A stretch of DNA of 64,000 bases from Acephala macrosclerotiorum (Eukaryota; Ascomycota; Leotiomycetes; Helotiales; Mollisiaceae): the NCBI GenBank assembly GCA_014904845.1, contig MU119332.1, positions 62,001 to 126,000 on the forward strand, read 5' to 3'. Under the pieces are notes generated by a model. The model was not told the DNA's origin. It did not search any database and was given only the letters and a program-made list of their open reading frames with translations. Numbering within the stretch: position 1 is the first letter of the stretch; the number at the start of each line of letters is the position of its first letter. A program made the translations under genes and the position numbers. Below are positions 1 through 11,639 of this stretch, piece after piece.

Positions 1-112
1 ATACAATGCCTTTGCTTGTATAAGAAGGCTATTGTTCTCCGAACAGGATGTCTTCTAAAACCCAGAATCCAGATCATCACAAACCAAACCAAAACATCAC
101 CATAATAATAAA

Positions 113-1309
113 ATGACTTCTACTTATAGACAAGTTGCCCCTCTAAATGATGAGCCAGACGTTCATGTAGCTCAAGGGTATCAATTGTCCTTTGGCGTCG
201 AGCTCGAGTTTAATGTCGCAGCGCTACGAGATGGGGAAAGAAATCCTGATCCTCAGGATGCCCACACCGTCTACGGAATTCTACCCCCCGGAGCAGTATC
301 CGATAAAGAGCAAGACAGAAATAGTACTCATTCTCATATTGCGAAGAGTCTCAATGAAAGATTCAAAGATATGCCGCTTTTCAACAATGGCATTGTTCAA
401 CCATATGATTTCCGAGCAATTGGAGGCGATATGGATCCTAGAGGGCTCCGCAGCTACCAACAATGGATTGTCAAAGACGATGTGACGATACGACCTCCAG
501 CCACAGACGAAGGCTCCGAAGCAGGAGATCCCGTGGAATTAAGCTTGTACGATTTTGTTCCTGTAGAGATTGCTTCTCCTGCATTGTGGTTTTCTGCAGA
601 AGCATTAAATCACGTCCAACAAGTTGTCAAGTACCTGGATGAAAAGTATCGTGTAATTATTACTGAATCCTGTGGTATGCATGTTCATATAGGCCAGGGA
701 TTTGCTGGCTTTTCTTTGCCCCACTTGAAGAAGATATTCGCTATCCTCTGGACATTCGAGCACTTGTTTTATTTTCTCGTAGGTAAGAGCAGATTCAATA
801 ACGTCGAATGCTCGTACATGGCTGAACACTCATTATTAGCAAGAAGATTTGGGGGCGATAGTCCAGCTACCGCAAAGGCTGGACTTCAGAAAATCCTCTC
901 AGCAACCTCAGTCAATCAGCTCTGCGAGCTCCTCGGAAACCGTTATGGCCGACTTGGCTTTAACATAAAAGGGCTCGACGACGAAGAAGAAGGATTTGAC
1001 AAGACGAAACAGACGATCGAGATCAGATTGCACGAGTCCACGCTAAACCCAGAAGCAATCTACCATTGGGTACATGTCTTTAAAGGTGTAGTTGGGTTTG
1101 CTAACGTAATAGAAGGTCCAGATTTGGAGACATGGCTTAGAGACCACATCGGACAAGCTCCTGACTATTATGACCCTTTTCGGCTTCTGAACGCGTTAAG
1201 ACTGCCTCATCAAGCAGGATATTACGCGACAAAAACCTTACTTAAACTGGATGATTCGGGTTGGAATACTTCACTAGGAAGAGCAGCACAGGCCGAGCTT
1301 GGCATATAA
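113..1309 (+). CDS. Amidoligase-family protein (single exon, 398 aa)
   Basis: The intact ATG-started frame matches the putative amidoligase family, an ATP-grasp-related group of COOH-NH2 ligases found in bacteria and many ascomycetes. The family signature is visible: FGVELEF near residue 27, the ESCGMHVHIG block near residue 184 and IEIRLHESTLNPE near residue 302. The glutamates and histidines in these blocks are the expected metal and ATP ligands. No signal peptide or membrane segment is seen, so a cytosolic protein is likely. Bacterial relatives are thought to join amino groups to carboxylates in peptide tagging or cell-surface chemistry; the substrate of fungal members is unknown to me. 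There is no intron. A short AC-rich leader precedes the ATG, which has a favourable A-rich context. Confidence 0.85.
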   Translation: MTSTYRQVAPLNDEPDVHVAQGYQLSFGVELEFNVAALRDGERNPDPQDAHTVYGILPPGAVSDKEQDRNSTHSHIAKSLNERFKDMPLFNNGIVQPYDFRAIGGDMDPRGLRSYQQWIVKDDVTIRPPATDEGSEAGDPVELSLYDFVPVEIASPALWFSAEALNHVQQVVKYLDEKYRVIITESCGMHVHIGQGFAGFSLPHLKKIFAILWTFEHLFYFLVGKSRFNNVECSYMAEHSLLARRFGGDSPATAKAGLQKILSATSVNQLCELLGNRYGRLGFNIKGLDDEEEGFDKTKQTIEIRLHESTLNPEAIYHWVHVFKGVVGFANVIEGPDLETWLRDHIGQAPDYYDPFRLLNALRLPHQAGYYATKTLLKLDDSGWNTSLGRAAQAELGI

Positions 1310-1706
1310 TTTCGTGCAATAAAATAACATGCTTAATTATCTAAGGATCTTTGTACTCTTTCCGATATTTTGTACAGAACATACATACGTGTGACCATGC
1401 GAATGAGGCCAAGTAGAAGCGGAGTAATGGTGGGGTGGTTTGGAGACTGAAACCACTGTCCGATACATCATCTCATGACAAAGGGAGACTTGGTTAGGAA
1501 GAATGCTTTCGCTTTATTGGAAATATTAATTCACAGTTTTGCATTGGGACGAAATTTTATTGGGGTGCAAGGGGGTATTCATTCTAAGTCTGCTGTGAAG
1601 TGACTGACTATCCCCTAGGGAGCAGGAGGGGCCGGGGTTGGAGATGAGCCTGATCTTCACCAAAAGCTCTTCTCATTTTCTACCCATCAGCAAGCCATCA
1701 TCTAAC
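1310..1706. other. Intergenic, no gene seen
   Basis: Converging 3' ends of the amidoligase-like and zinc-finger genes. No open frame with coding character and no repeat was seen. Confidence 0.5.
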
Positions 1707-2296
1707 TTAGGCCACGGAGTTAGGTAGATGTTGCTGGATGTGGTCGTTGCATTGTGCCACCGTTGAGAATTGCTGTTGGCATACGGGACATGTCCAGACT
1801 TGCGGTGCAGGGTCTGATAGTGCAGTTGGCGCTCCGGCTGCTCCTTGATGAATGGTGAGTTGTTGATTACCGAAAGAATTGTCAACATTCGCATTTGTCA
1901 TAGCCTGGGTTTCATCTCGTTGTTGGCTTGTTGCAAAGCGCCAGTGACATGCAGGGCAATCCGTCACTTGTTGAAGGTGATAGGCGCTGGCTGCGAATTG
2001 TGCACGGCACGAAGGGCATCTGACGACTTGAAGTGATCGGGCAGGCTGAGGCTCAGCCGGCTCGGCTGCTGAGGAGATAGAACACCTTCTCTTTTGTGAC
2101 GAGCCATTCCAAGAGTCAGAGCCACCAGATCTGGAAGCTGGTTGTCGTTGTTAGCTTGCCCTTGACCTTGGCTTGAGTTCAGTTGTGTATTGGCGGGACA
2201 TCCATACTGGATGTGGTAGGCTAGTTGGTAGTCTGTTGCAAATGAGTTCCAGCATCCAGTGCAGATGTGGCCTCTCTCGATTTGGTCGTCATTCAT
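1707..2296 (-). CDS. C2H2-type zinc-finger protein, reading frame broken or intron unresolved
   Basis: The gene begins with ATG at 2296 (MNDDQIERGHICTGC). The first frame carries a finger-like CxxC-x12-H-x4-C unit and ends at 1964. A second frame, open from about 2150 down to 1707, continues with CPSC and CPAC units and ends with a canonical CPVC-x12-HIQQH finger. The two frames clearly belong to one protein, joined somewhere in about 1990-2150. I could not find a GT-AG intron of sensible length that restores phase, so a one-base indel is as likely. The Q/N-rich linker between fingers is low complexity. The product is probably a small nucleic-acid-binding protein; its target is unknown. Confidence 0.6.
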
Positions 2297-2934
2297 CTTG
2301 AGTGATTGGAGCGATCTGTGTTCTTGGAGATAGCTTCAAGATGTTTTTTCTGTCTGAGAGTAATTTCAATAATGGAAGAAGAAAAGCGGATTTTGCAGGT
2401 TTCAAGTCAGACTTAAGCATTTTCAACCTAGCTGTTTTCCCTCTCGGCAACCGCTGTTCTAGAGAACACGCATATGATATCTTCTGTTCTTCCAATGGGG
2501 TATTGCTCAAATTGCGTTTGGGGCTGTTCTTCGTGATTCGATTAAAGGAACAGTCTGTGAGGATATTGTTCAATATTGACCTCTTTTACTTTGACTCGCT
2601 ATAAAAATCGCTTCGCTTCCCCTGATGAATACTATTTACTTTTCATCAGATAACAACAAAATGAACAAAGGCTCATCGCCACATCGCATTCAGTTCGATA
2701 CAGTATCTCATCCTCTCTCCCTTTCCGAGCAGCCAGATCTCGCCGGAGTGGGTGCACCACCGAAGACGGCGAGGTATTTTTCATTGTCCAGAGCAACAAT
2801 CGCGACTCCATCAAAGTTTTGTTAGCTAGGGAAAATCACAGTATCAAAAGAACTCACTCGAGTAGAGAGCGGCTCTATACGTCATTGTCGTCCGTTCTAC
2901 TCAAGCATATTAAGGTCTCCGTTCAGAAGCATGG
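2297..2934. other. Intergenic, no gene seen
   Basis: Holds the upstream region of the zinc-finger gene and the 3' end of the Nudix gene. The overlapping open frames on both strands lack recognisable content. Confidence 0.45.
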
Positions 2935-3837
2935 TCAGGGCCGTTCGTGTTCAAGCAAGAGCTCCGGGTGCATTTTCTTCAAATACTCGTACAACGACCA
3001 AGCAGCCAATGTCTTTCCGTCTCGAGCCCCGACAGCCACGAGTTTCTCGTACTCCAAGAGTCTCACAGTGATCCTTTCCATAGCGGCCCTGTCTCCCATC
3101 AATCTATCCTTCAGATTTTCTATGTCCAGCCGGTCTAGCTCTTTTTCCCAGAGAAAAATGCTGATGAACTCGTCACAACCACTAGGACTTGGGTACATCG
3201 CGCTCTGGATGCCCTCAAGATCTGGAACCGTATGATCCTGCAGTGCGAGTTTCGTCATGTCGATGAGTTCATCAGCCTTCGGAAAAATTCCAACTTCTTC
3301 CTGGATCTCCCTCAACGCAGCACTTTTAATATTTCGCTCGTCGTCAAGCATGCCTGCTGGAATCTCCATGAAAGAGAGACTGCCCGCCGCTATCCGTGCT
3401 TGCTCAGTCATGATCACATATCGTTCAAGAGGAGCGTCCGTCGGTCGCACAATCATGAGTATCGCAACACTTCCGCCTCGCAAAAACACCACACCTGGGA
3501 GGAACTCTTTCCTAGATTCGGTAGTGACCTGAGCAAAAAGCTTGATGAAGAGAACATGTTTCGTGCCTTTGATCTCGAACTCGTCAAAGGCTTGAATTTG
3601 GATCCAGCGCAAGTAGTATGGATCGTTCGCAAATGTGTGTGTCATCGAGTCTTGTCGTCGCAGCGATGTTTGAAGGGTCCCGATCCAATTCTGGAACGCT
3701 GTAAATCCCAGAACTTTCTCTTTTGTCAAACCCAAGTCCACGAGGCCTTCCGCAAAACGGACTTCAGGGACTCCTGTCTTGTATGGCATGCTCCAGTTCG
3801 GGAGCTCGAACTTGTAGCCGGAGTAGCTGTCAGTCAT
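2935..3837 (-). CDS. Nudix hydrolase, ADP-sugar diphosphatase-like (300 aa)
   Basis: Single-exon gene with an ATG at 3837. The Nudix core has the strand GGSVAILMIV near residue 122 and the Nudix box starting at GMLDDE and ending in REIQEEVGI. The Gly-to-Arg spacing of the box is kept, but the first glutamate sits one place early (GMLDDER), as in the plant NUDX14-type ADP-sugar diphosphatases, which carry a GMLDDD stretch. The N-terminal part before the box resembles the dimerisation region of that group. Expected reaction: hydrolysis of a nucleoside diphosphate linked to a sugar, using Mg2+ held by the REIQEE glutamates. The substrate is inferred, not proven. The upstream region faces the HET gene across about 0.76 kb. 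Confidence 0.85.
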   Translation of the reverse strand: MTDSYSGYKFELPNWSMPYKTGVPEVRFAEGLVDLGLTKEKVLGFTAFQNWIGTLQTSLRRQDSMTHTFANDPYYLRWIQIQAFDEFEIKGTKHVLFIKLFAQVTTESRKEFLPGVVFLRGGSVAILMIVRPTDAPLERYVIMTEQARIAAGSLSFMEIPAGMLDDERNIKSAALREIQEEVGIFPKADELIDMTKLALQDHTVPDLEGIQSAMYPSPSGCDEFISIFLWEKELDRLDIENLKDRLMGDRAAMERITVRLLEYEKLVAVGARDGKTLAAWSLYEYLKKMHPELLLEHERP

Positions 3838-4601
3838 TGTCGAGATACGTTTCGTAACCGTAGGTCACTGGTGGCGAGTGGATCAGTAAATGGACTTTGC
3901 AGGTTTATTTGTGAGCTGGCAAAACAATTTCCAATGATAGCGACGATGACGAGATCAAATACAGGAAGAAAGTCACAGGCACCAACGCGATAGAGGCGCA
4001 GCACGATTGCATATAAATCAAGACACCGACGAGGCAGAGGCTAGTCACAAGCATCGATGAGAGAGAGAAGTTCACGGGGTTGCTGAGGGGGGCGAGGTGC
4101 AGCGCACGGGGCACAGAAACCAAGACACTGACGCTGCAGAACCTTATTGGTAGGGTGCGAGGCGCAGCAAGACGCCCACCGAAGAGCAACGTGTGGTCTA
4201 CCCTACGAACCTTTTTTTTTTTCCCATGCCGAAAAGTCTGGATAGGGTGAATATGCAGGAGCCACGATGCACGAGATTTTGACGGCTGGCGAACAATTGG
4301 TTCGCACTTGTAGCTGGGTTGGTGTGCGTGGCCCGTCCCGCGCCGGCCTGTTGACTTTAACTGATAAGAGTAGTCCCCGCTGGGAAACAAATGAGTTGAG
4401 TGGATAAATGCGTTCTTCAGTCTATGCTGATGAAGTTCAGCCCCTGAAACAAGCGGGGCTTTCACGGTGTGGCTTATTGCGGCTTGTCGGCCCGTTGCGG
4501 TATAGGGGAGATGGTCTCGTTTTATAAAGCAAAGACGGGGCTACAAATTGAAAGCGTGTAACGGCTCTGCCTACGATATCTTACTTTATACACCGATCAA
4601 A
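3838..4601. other. Divergent intergenic region between Nudix and HET genes
   Basis: Contains a T-tract at about 4208-4221 and no convincing coding frame. A 186-residue frame on the minus strand lacks an initiator and any recognisable domain. The region presumably holds both promoters. Confidence 0.4.
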
Positions 4602-7079
4602 ATGATTTGCAACGTATGCTACTGCATGCTGCGAGGGCAAGTCGGACGACAATTCAAAGGTTCATTTGACCTTGATTTTGATCACCAGGCAACTTTAGGA
4701 AGTCTTGTACAATCAGCTGACATGTGAGTCTCACGTTCTCGGAGTGATCCTCTGCTTTTCTCTCCGTTTTGGAAAATTTGAATGTTCTAGCACCCCTACA
4801 CTCTCATCGGCTCTTTAAAATATATGAGTCAGGAATACTAACTTGAAGATTCTGGGGAACAGGGGCTGCTTCATCTGTAACCGCATATGGGAGGATATGC
4901 CCATAGGTTATAATCGTTCAGAGGTTCGAGCACACCAGCTTTGACTTGAAGTCAGTTCTGGACCACGCTAAGTTAAGCAGTTTTCTCTGCGCCCGAAACG
5001 CGCGTTTGTTGCTGCGCACATCGAATTAGTCCACCGAGGCCTTTACCGTCTTGACTTTACGCTAAGTGGACACTTGGCTGCTAAGCATTATGCTGGAACA
5101 CTCCTCCTCCAGCAAACAGGTTGGTGGTCTCCTTCAATCTACACCTCCTTCAAGTTTCACTGACGCAACCCGCAGCAAGCAATTCGGAGACTCGCGTGTA
5201 CACCCCACAATCTCGCTGGCTCAACTCACCAGAAGTTCTCAGGCTGGCCAGATCTTGGATTGCGAAATGCATTGGACCAGATCACAAATATTGCCCTAAT
5301 AGCGATTTCAGCAATCGATTCCCGTTGCAATCAGGCCAATCTACCGAGGAGACACCAACCAGTCCAATCGACACCAGTGGTGTGATACCACTAACAAAAA
5401 GGACTACCCTTATAGAGTTGAGTCCTCCGTTCTATCCTACGCGTCTTATTGAGCTTGGTTCGGTCGACTCTCCTACCGTCAAATTGATTGTCACGAGAAA
5501 CGCCACTCATCCGAATGATGATAACTCAAGGGAGCCAGAGGGGCAATATGTTACCTTAAGTCACTGCTGGGGGAACAAAGGTCCCCATTTCTGCCTCATA
5601 GAAAGCAATCTCGATGTCTTCCAACGTAGCGGTATACCATTAAAGGAGCTTCCACGAACTTTCCAGAATGCAATCGATTTCGCTCGCCGACTAAGTTCAA
5701 ATGTCAAGTATATTTGGATAGATTCTCTCTGCATTATACAAAAGAACGAAGCAGACTGGCTCCGTGAATCGACTCGGATGTACCAAGTTTACAGGAACTC
5801 TTACTGCAACATATCAGCAACGGCAGCAATAAACAGTTCGCAGCCCCTCTATGTAGAAAGGGACCCCCAGCATCTTTGGGGAAATGAAGTTAATTTCAAC
5901 ACAGAAGATGTGCTGAAAGTGGGAGCCGAATTGCAAAGGAGCAGAGATCCACAAGGCCACGAAGCACTTATTCAACGTTGCAGCATTGTGGATCCATCTC
6001 TCTGGCAGCGAAAAGTTGAATCTGCACCTGTCAACACCCGAGCTTGGGTGCTGCAGGAGAGATTGCTTGCACCCAGAGTACTCCATTTCTGTGAAGACCA
6101 GATTGCTTGGGAGTGTCGTGAACTCGACGCATCCGAGAGTGCTGCTACTGGTATCGCTAGAGACGAGCTCAAAAACGGTACCATTAGAGACAGAGTTCGA
6201 CTCAAGGGCTTGGTGGCACCGGAATATGGCCCCAAACTTACTTCAAACAGCCAAGCAGATTTTGCTTTCCAGGCTCACCAGAATTGGAAATTGATTATTG
6301 AAAGATACTCCCTGACTAACCTAACGAAAGCCAAAGACAAGCTCATAGCTCTTGCCGGAATTGCTGAACAAATGTCCACTCAAGTTGGAGCGCCTTACGT
6401 TGCTGGTATGTGGGGGAACAAGTACTTTGCTAGCCAGCTCTTATGGCGCGTTGAGCCTCAGTTCAAGAATCAAAAGTTCTTGTACCCGTCAAGACGACCG
6501 AAATTCTATCGAGCACCCAGCTTTTCATGGGCGGCGATTGATGCACCGCAAGGCATTCATTGTGGCGAGACGCAAGAAGAGGAAAAACTTTTGATCAAGG
6601 TCACGGAAGTTGACGTCCATCCAGAGCCGCAGCCTAATAGCAAATTTGGTCTTGTCAAAGAAGGCGGATACCTCAAGCTCGAATGCCAAAAGCTACCGAT
6701 ATTAATAGAGACGAAATCACGAAAAACAGAGGAGGGTCTCCGAGAAGATGTGTATACCTGGAAGTTGGTTAGAGACGAAGAGAGGGACTCAAAGATGCAT
6801 CCTAACGTGTATCTCGATAGCCCAGAGGATGACTTTGAGCAGATTCGGGACCGACATTCTGGTAATTCTATGTGGCTGGTTCCAGCATACAAGAGGCCTA
6901 ATGGTGATCTGGTTAGTCTTTTGTTACAGAAGAAGGACAATCACAACCACTTCCAACGTGTCGGGTTGAGTGTGATTCCACGCTATGTAAGCTTAGAACG
7001 GGAGATTATGGAAGAGACTTCTGTGGATGAGAACGGCCACTTTAAAAGAGTTGGTAAAGAAGTGATCAAGATTGTTTGA
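4602..7079 (+). CDS. Heterokaryon-incompatibility (HET) domain protein, four exons, about 741 aa
   Basis: The large frame ending at 7079 has no N-terminal ATG of its own. Upstream exons complete it: 4602-4723, 4863-4923, 4981-5119 and 5176-7079. The phases match and the total of 2226 nt is a multiple of three. Intron 1 has donor GTGAGT and a TACTAAC branch site; introns 2 and 3 are 57 and 56 nt. The N-terminus has the cysteine pairs common in HET proteins (CNVCYC, then GCFIC). The HET domain runs from YVTLSHCWGN (about residue 232) through WIDSLCIIQ to RAWVLQERLL (about residue 395). Such domains drive regulated cell death after non-self recognition, often with NOD-like receptors; one lies 13 kb downstream. 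The exon 2-3 junction is the least certain. Confidence 0.85.
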
Positions 7080-8600
7080 AATGAGGTCAAATACGGAATT
7101 GAAAATTTCTTTTTGGCATGAATAAGGTCTTGGAGACGAGCATTATTGGACCGAGAAGCCCCCAAAGTGTACAGAGAATTTGGTCAAAATGAAGCGAATA
7201 TTCCAGCCAGCTGCCATTTGGCTTTTCGTCATAAGGATATTATCGTGCTGGAGATTTAGAGATGGACGAACGCTGGGATCAGTTTGGACCTTGTTGCCCC
7301 TGAAAACTACCCCGCACTCGCTAAATGTACCCCCTATTTTCTGTTTCGTAGACAAAGTTGCAAATATTTTACTTGATTTCGAACTTGAGGTTCTGTTTTT
7401 GGACATTTCTTCTGGCAATATTAAAAGATGGCTGTTTCCAGAACTGGGACATTTTTCTTTCGAAAGATTAGATTCGTATAGTTTCAAGTTCTTCGGCATT
7501 ATTCTCTTCGGTACATCAAGGGTATCAGTTGAGAGGGAAAAAGGAGTGGCACTGTGATGTCTAATCTGCCCATCTAGCTAAGTGGGAATGTTCCCTTTAT
7601 AAAATAAATTCACTAGTGCATTCAGTCCAGCTGAGACAACCCATATGAGCCGATGCTCGATCGAGCGTGAGACCTCATTCCCACATCGAACATTGTCTCA
7701 GTGCATTCTCCACCAATATCACCTGAACACGAGGTCTTAACTGATAAGGAGTTAAGTAGTTCTTATTCCGTACATTCTTCTTTGCGAACTAAACGTCTAG
7801 TGGCATTGAAATCTCAAGAATTCTTCTTTTTCAATATCAAAGTCTGGCTGCTTCTAAACTTCGAACATTTTCCCCTGCAAACTCAGGATCTTGTTGCTTT
7901 CAAATCTCTTACATTTTTGCCGTACAACTTTGGAAACCAATAATTTCCAGAGTCCAAACATTCTCCTTGCTAGGATGTTTAGTAATAAGATTTCTTGCAC
8001 AGAAGCCACCTGGTCAGGTTACGCACGCTTTGTAGTTGCCTTCTAATTTACTTTCCAAGTGAATTAGAAACAACACTCAAGAATTGAAGCCGGAGCCCGC
8101 ATCCTCATGTACCTGCCTGCAAAGCAGGAGGGACGCCATGGCACTTCTTTCTTGGAGAGATGCAAACCTCCAGTCTTGTTTGCTGCAAGTCCCCTTTCCT
8201 GCTAGTACGCTCTGCTTCCAGTATACTCTGTAAGAGTCCATTTTTCAGCCGTATATAATTAATCTACTTTCCCAAACTAAGGCCTTAATCACAATCACAG
8301 TCTTCAACTGTGGCCCAGAGTTGGCATGTTTATTTGCTCCTTTGTTTCCCGCCTTTTCAATGTGTGCATCTGCTTGACTTTCCTTGTAGCCCAAGCATCC
8401 CGGCGGATCATCTGCATAAGATGCACAGTGGATCAATGTCTACGCCTATGAATTAATAATAGCGGCATATGAGTTGACAATAAAATAGTCCAAATACCAG
8501 GAGATCTATCCTAGGAAATCAGTTCTAAATATACGGGGTTAAAGAAAATAGGCCACAATAAACGATGTGCTTACTTATTTAGTCCGTTGTACGTTTTAAG
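7080..8600. other. Gene-poor region with a diverged repeated segment
   Basis: No convincing gene. Two stretches, about 7390-7500 and 7812-7925, resemble each other at roughly 60% by eye. Both start TTCTTCT and carry CAATAT, TGGCTG, an ACATTTT block and TTTCAA in the same order. The frames through them (ending at 7557 and 7943) give related Phe-rich translations but no known domain. Confidence 0.35.
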
Positions 8601-8639
8601 ATTGACTTTTTGCAAGTTCGTTTGTCGTATTGTCGTATT

Positions 8640-9250
8640 ACAATCCCAATAATAAGCTTTAGTACTTTCCGCAGAAATTTAATCGAGATATTTTTATATA
8701 TAAAAAACGTTCCAATGAAATAAAATGCGATTTTATATTATTTATTCGTTATTATATTATATAAATTTTATAATATAAACTTTAATAATTTTCAAGTTTA
8801 ATAATATATAATAAATTTTTTTTTACGCTTTATAATAATTTAATAATTATTAAAAATCTTTATTTTAAATTTGTATTAAATAAAAAAACGATAATTAATA
8901 ATATTTATAAGTTTAAATTTTTTTTTTAATATAATTATTAAATTTTTTAAAAAAATAAAAAAATTTATTTTAATTAATTATAAATTTTTTTTTTAATTAA
9001 TAAATTAAATAAATTAATTTATAAATAAAAAAATATAACAAGACTTAGTATTATTAATTCGAATTAAAATTATAATTTTATAATTTTAATTTTTTTTAAA
9101 TAATTTTTTATAATAAATAAAAAACTTTTTATATATTAAAAAATACGTAATTAATATAAAAAATAAATAAAAAAAAGTATAATCTTATTATACTAGTTAT
9201 AAATATTTTCGAAATACTTTTTTTTATCGATTTATAATATGCAATGTTCG
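8640..9250. other. Extremely AT-rich island (RIP-type)
   Basis: About 600 bp that is almost entirely A and T, with long runs such as AATTTTTTTTT and hardly any G or C. It contains no frame of interest. Its borders against normal-composition DNA are sharp. This is how repeats mutated by repeat-induced point mutation look in ascomycetes; the original element can no longer be recognised. Confidence 0.7.
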
Positions 9251-10068
9251 AATGAGAATTATAAGCTTAGTTTGAAACTTCGCGCGTTAAGTTTTTTCAA
9301 CTGCCAAGTCAAGGATCTTTCGAGATTTGAAGGTTATACCTGCTTCTTGTAATTTACCATCGAGTGAAGAAAGGCTCTAAGAAGAAGTTGAAAATTGAGG
9401 AAACACAAAACTGTATAATGGTTCTAGCAGATCTGAAGGTGGTCGAACTGGTAAATTCTTTCAAGGACATAGGAAAGGTAAGCGCGCTCTTTCAGATACC
9501 AGACTCCAGGAGTGATATACGGACGTTAGACAAGACAGCTACGGAACTAGGTTGGAAGTACGGCACTGAGTTGAGGCTAGAGATTTTGTGAGCATATCTG
9601 AAATAGCTGTGCATCAGAAGAAGCGCTTGCCCCAGCTCGAGACGCCCTGCTAAGCCGGTTGATACTCTTGTCTCTTTGCCTATCATCTTCATGAAACCGT
9701 CGCGCAAGGCCAGTCCATCCCTACCTGCTTCACTGTAAAATATCTCGCTTCACAGAAAACCACATCTCCACTTTTATGCGCGCTTGAGCAGAGAACTGCG
9801 GGTTGTTCCGAGCTGTTTTGAAAGTGCCCCTTTGAAACTATAATCAATTTGTATTGTTTCCTGCCGTGCTCTTAATATGTGGAACCGCGGTGTCCTTCGC
9901 GCGTATCCCCAGCTGCCATGGCATAGTGATACAACCTGGAATGATTCTTTAAATACCTCTTCCATAGTCTCATCTGCCTCTCTGGAATATTTCCGACGTT
10001 TGTGCAAGGCAGTAGCGACAGCTGTTCTCGAGGGCCCCTGCCCCTGTGGCTCGACTTCATTAATCAAG
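9251..10068. other. No recognisable gene
   Basis: A short frame at 9364-9591 (+) starts with GTG and has no domain. Frames on the minus strand at 9774-10067 lie just downstream of the next gene and may be its 3' region. Confidence 0.35.
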
Positions 10069-11492
10069 CTATTGGGAGTTTCCAGCGTACTTCAGGTCCA
10101 TTATCATGCCCACACTGTTGCGTATCCAGTGCCAGGCTTGATCCAAGGCAGTGACAGGCAGAGCTCTGGCCGGAGCTGGCCTACTGACAGCCTCTTCTAG
10201 GGACCGCAACGCCTCAATATCAATCGGTCGGTGGGTTGTGTTTTTCGTTCGCAAAGACTGCGTCAGTTGGCTTGCCCTTAACTTCAGTTCAGCCAACTTC
10301 TCCTCTGTTTCAACCTTTTCATTGTGTATGTTCCGAAGCTCAGCTTCTGCCGCCTCTCTCTGGGAGCTTGCCGCTAATTGCAAGTGTGCGACGAGGTTTT
10401 CCAACTCCTTGTGCCAGTGTAGGAGCTGCGCAGCTCGCAAGTCGTCTTGTAGTGCTCGACAAAGCGACCAGGCATCTCGAACCATTTCTTCTACTTTCTT
10501 AACAGGAATCTCTGGGCAACGGTGAACAGCGCAGTGCCGGATAGATTCAGTGCGCTTAAACAGGACTGCCAGCGACTGGCCATGATTTAAAGCAGTGGCC
10601 GCTGCAGGGATATCACATTTCGAGAGGGTCTTCCACCACTTCGTCAATTCGACCGCCTCGGATGCATCCCAGCCCTTGGCCTCTAACATGGATGGAAACC
10701 ACTTCTCAGCGAAGTTATAGCAGCATTCTTCTAGCAATCGTTGAGTTTGAGTAAGGACCAAATGCTGAAGTCTGGAAGGGAGATATGTGGGGTTTGTAGG
10801 TATAATGTCGCAATCGCGTTCCCGCTCTAGGACATTTTTGCCCTTCTCCCTATCTGCAAAGAAATACCGTAGTTAGCGTAAATACTCCGGAAAAGACTAT
10901 TCAGGAGACTTGTGTTTATACCTCCGCAGATGGCTTCCTTGGGTCCAGCCTCCTTTCCTCCCACCTGAAGTACATGCCGTAGGTTTGTCGTCACTCGAGT
11001 GGGCTTTTTGATGCGCCCCGACTTTCTGTCAATGCGATGTTTTCTAACCGTCGGAGCACTCTCTCGGGAAGTGCTATTCAGCATAGGAGTCTCGGGAGAT
11101 CGGAGTATATCCGGGAAAGGAGGGGCGTCGGGGTTTTTTCCATCTCTCCGTCCACGCTCACCGTCGAAACCATCCTCTACGCACTTTATAACCAAGGCCG
11201 TCTCGTTTCCCAGCCCTCCGGGACAGAAGAGTGTGGGGAAAGTGGCCTTAGCTGCTGAGTCCGATTCGAACAAATGCGCTGCTAGAAGCTTTTCCAAAAT
11301 CCTGCAGGTTTCCTCCGAATCCATTAAATCGGCGAGTTGCTTATGGTGGAGGTGATCTTTGTGCTTCTCCACCACGTTGCGTACCTTACCCCGCTTCCTC
11401 ATCTTTGCAAGTCCACCTTTGAAAATGTCGCGATAAGCAAGATACACCATCTCCCTGTCAAGGTCTGAATCTGCCATGGTGGCGGAGGACAT
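10069..11492 (-). CDS. Hypothetical protein with C-terminal coiled coil, two exons, about 451 aa
   Basis: Exon 1 runs from an ATG at 11492 to 10922 and exon 2 from 10853 to 10069. The 68-nt intron has donor GTATAAAC and acceptor TTTGCAG, and the join is in phase (1356 nt). A second ATG at 11477 lies in a better initiation context (GCCACCATGG) and could be the real start. The N-terminal part is basic and charged, the middle is Pro/Ser-rich (around PDAPPFPDIL), and exon 2 holds a helical, heptad-like stretch of about 70 residues rich in Glu, Leu and Lys. I recognise no domain. The gene sits between two AT-rich islands, a setting typical of lineage-specific fungal genes. Confidence 0.65.
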
Positions 11493-11639
11493 AATGAAAG
11501 CATCTGGATGCAATCACCACTGCAAGAGTCGATGTTGGGTGAGGCTTCATATATAATCAATCTATTTTTTAGATGGGCCCAAAAAATAAGGTGGGGTAAG
11601 GAGCCTCTTAGTCGGAGAAATAAGTTGCCGATTTTGGCA

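Noticed and set aside
2819..3993. Long plus-strand frames across the Nudix gene
   Set aside because: Antisense shadows of a clearly coding minus-strand gene.
3905..4465. 186-residue minus-strand frame upstream of the Nudix gene
   Set aside because: No domain, odd composition, lies in a divergent promoter region.
4920..4935. GAGGTTCGAGCAC resembling a tRNA B box
   Set aside because: No matching acceptor stem or A box; it lies at the HET exon 2 boundary.
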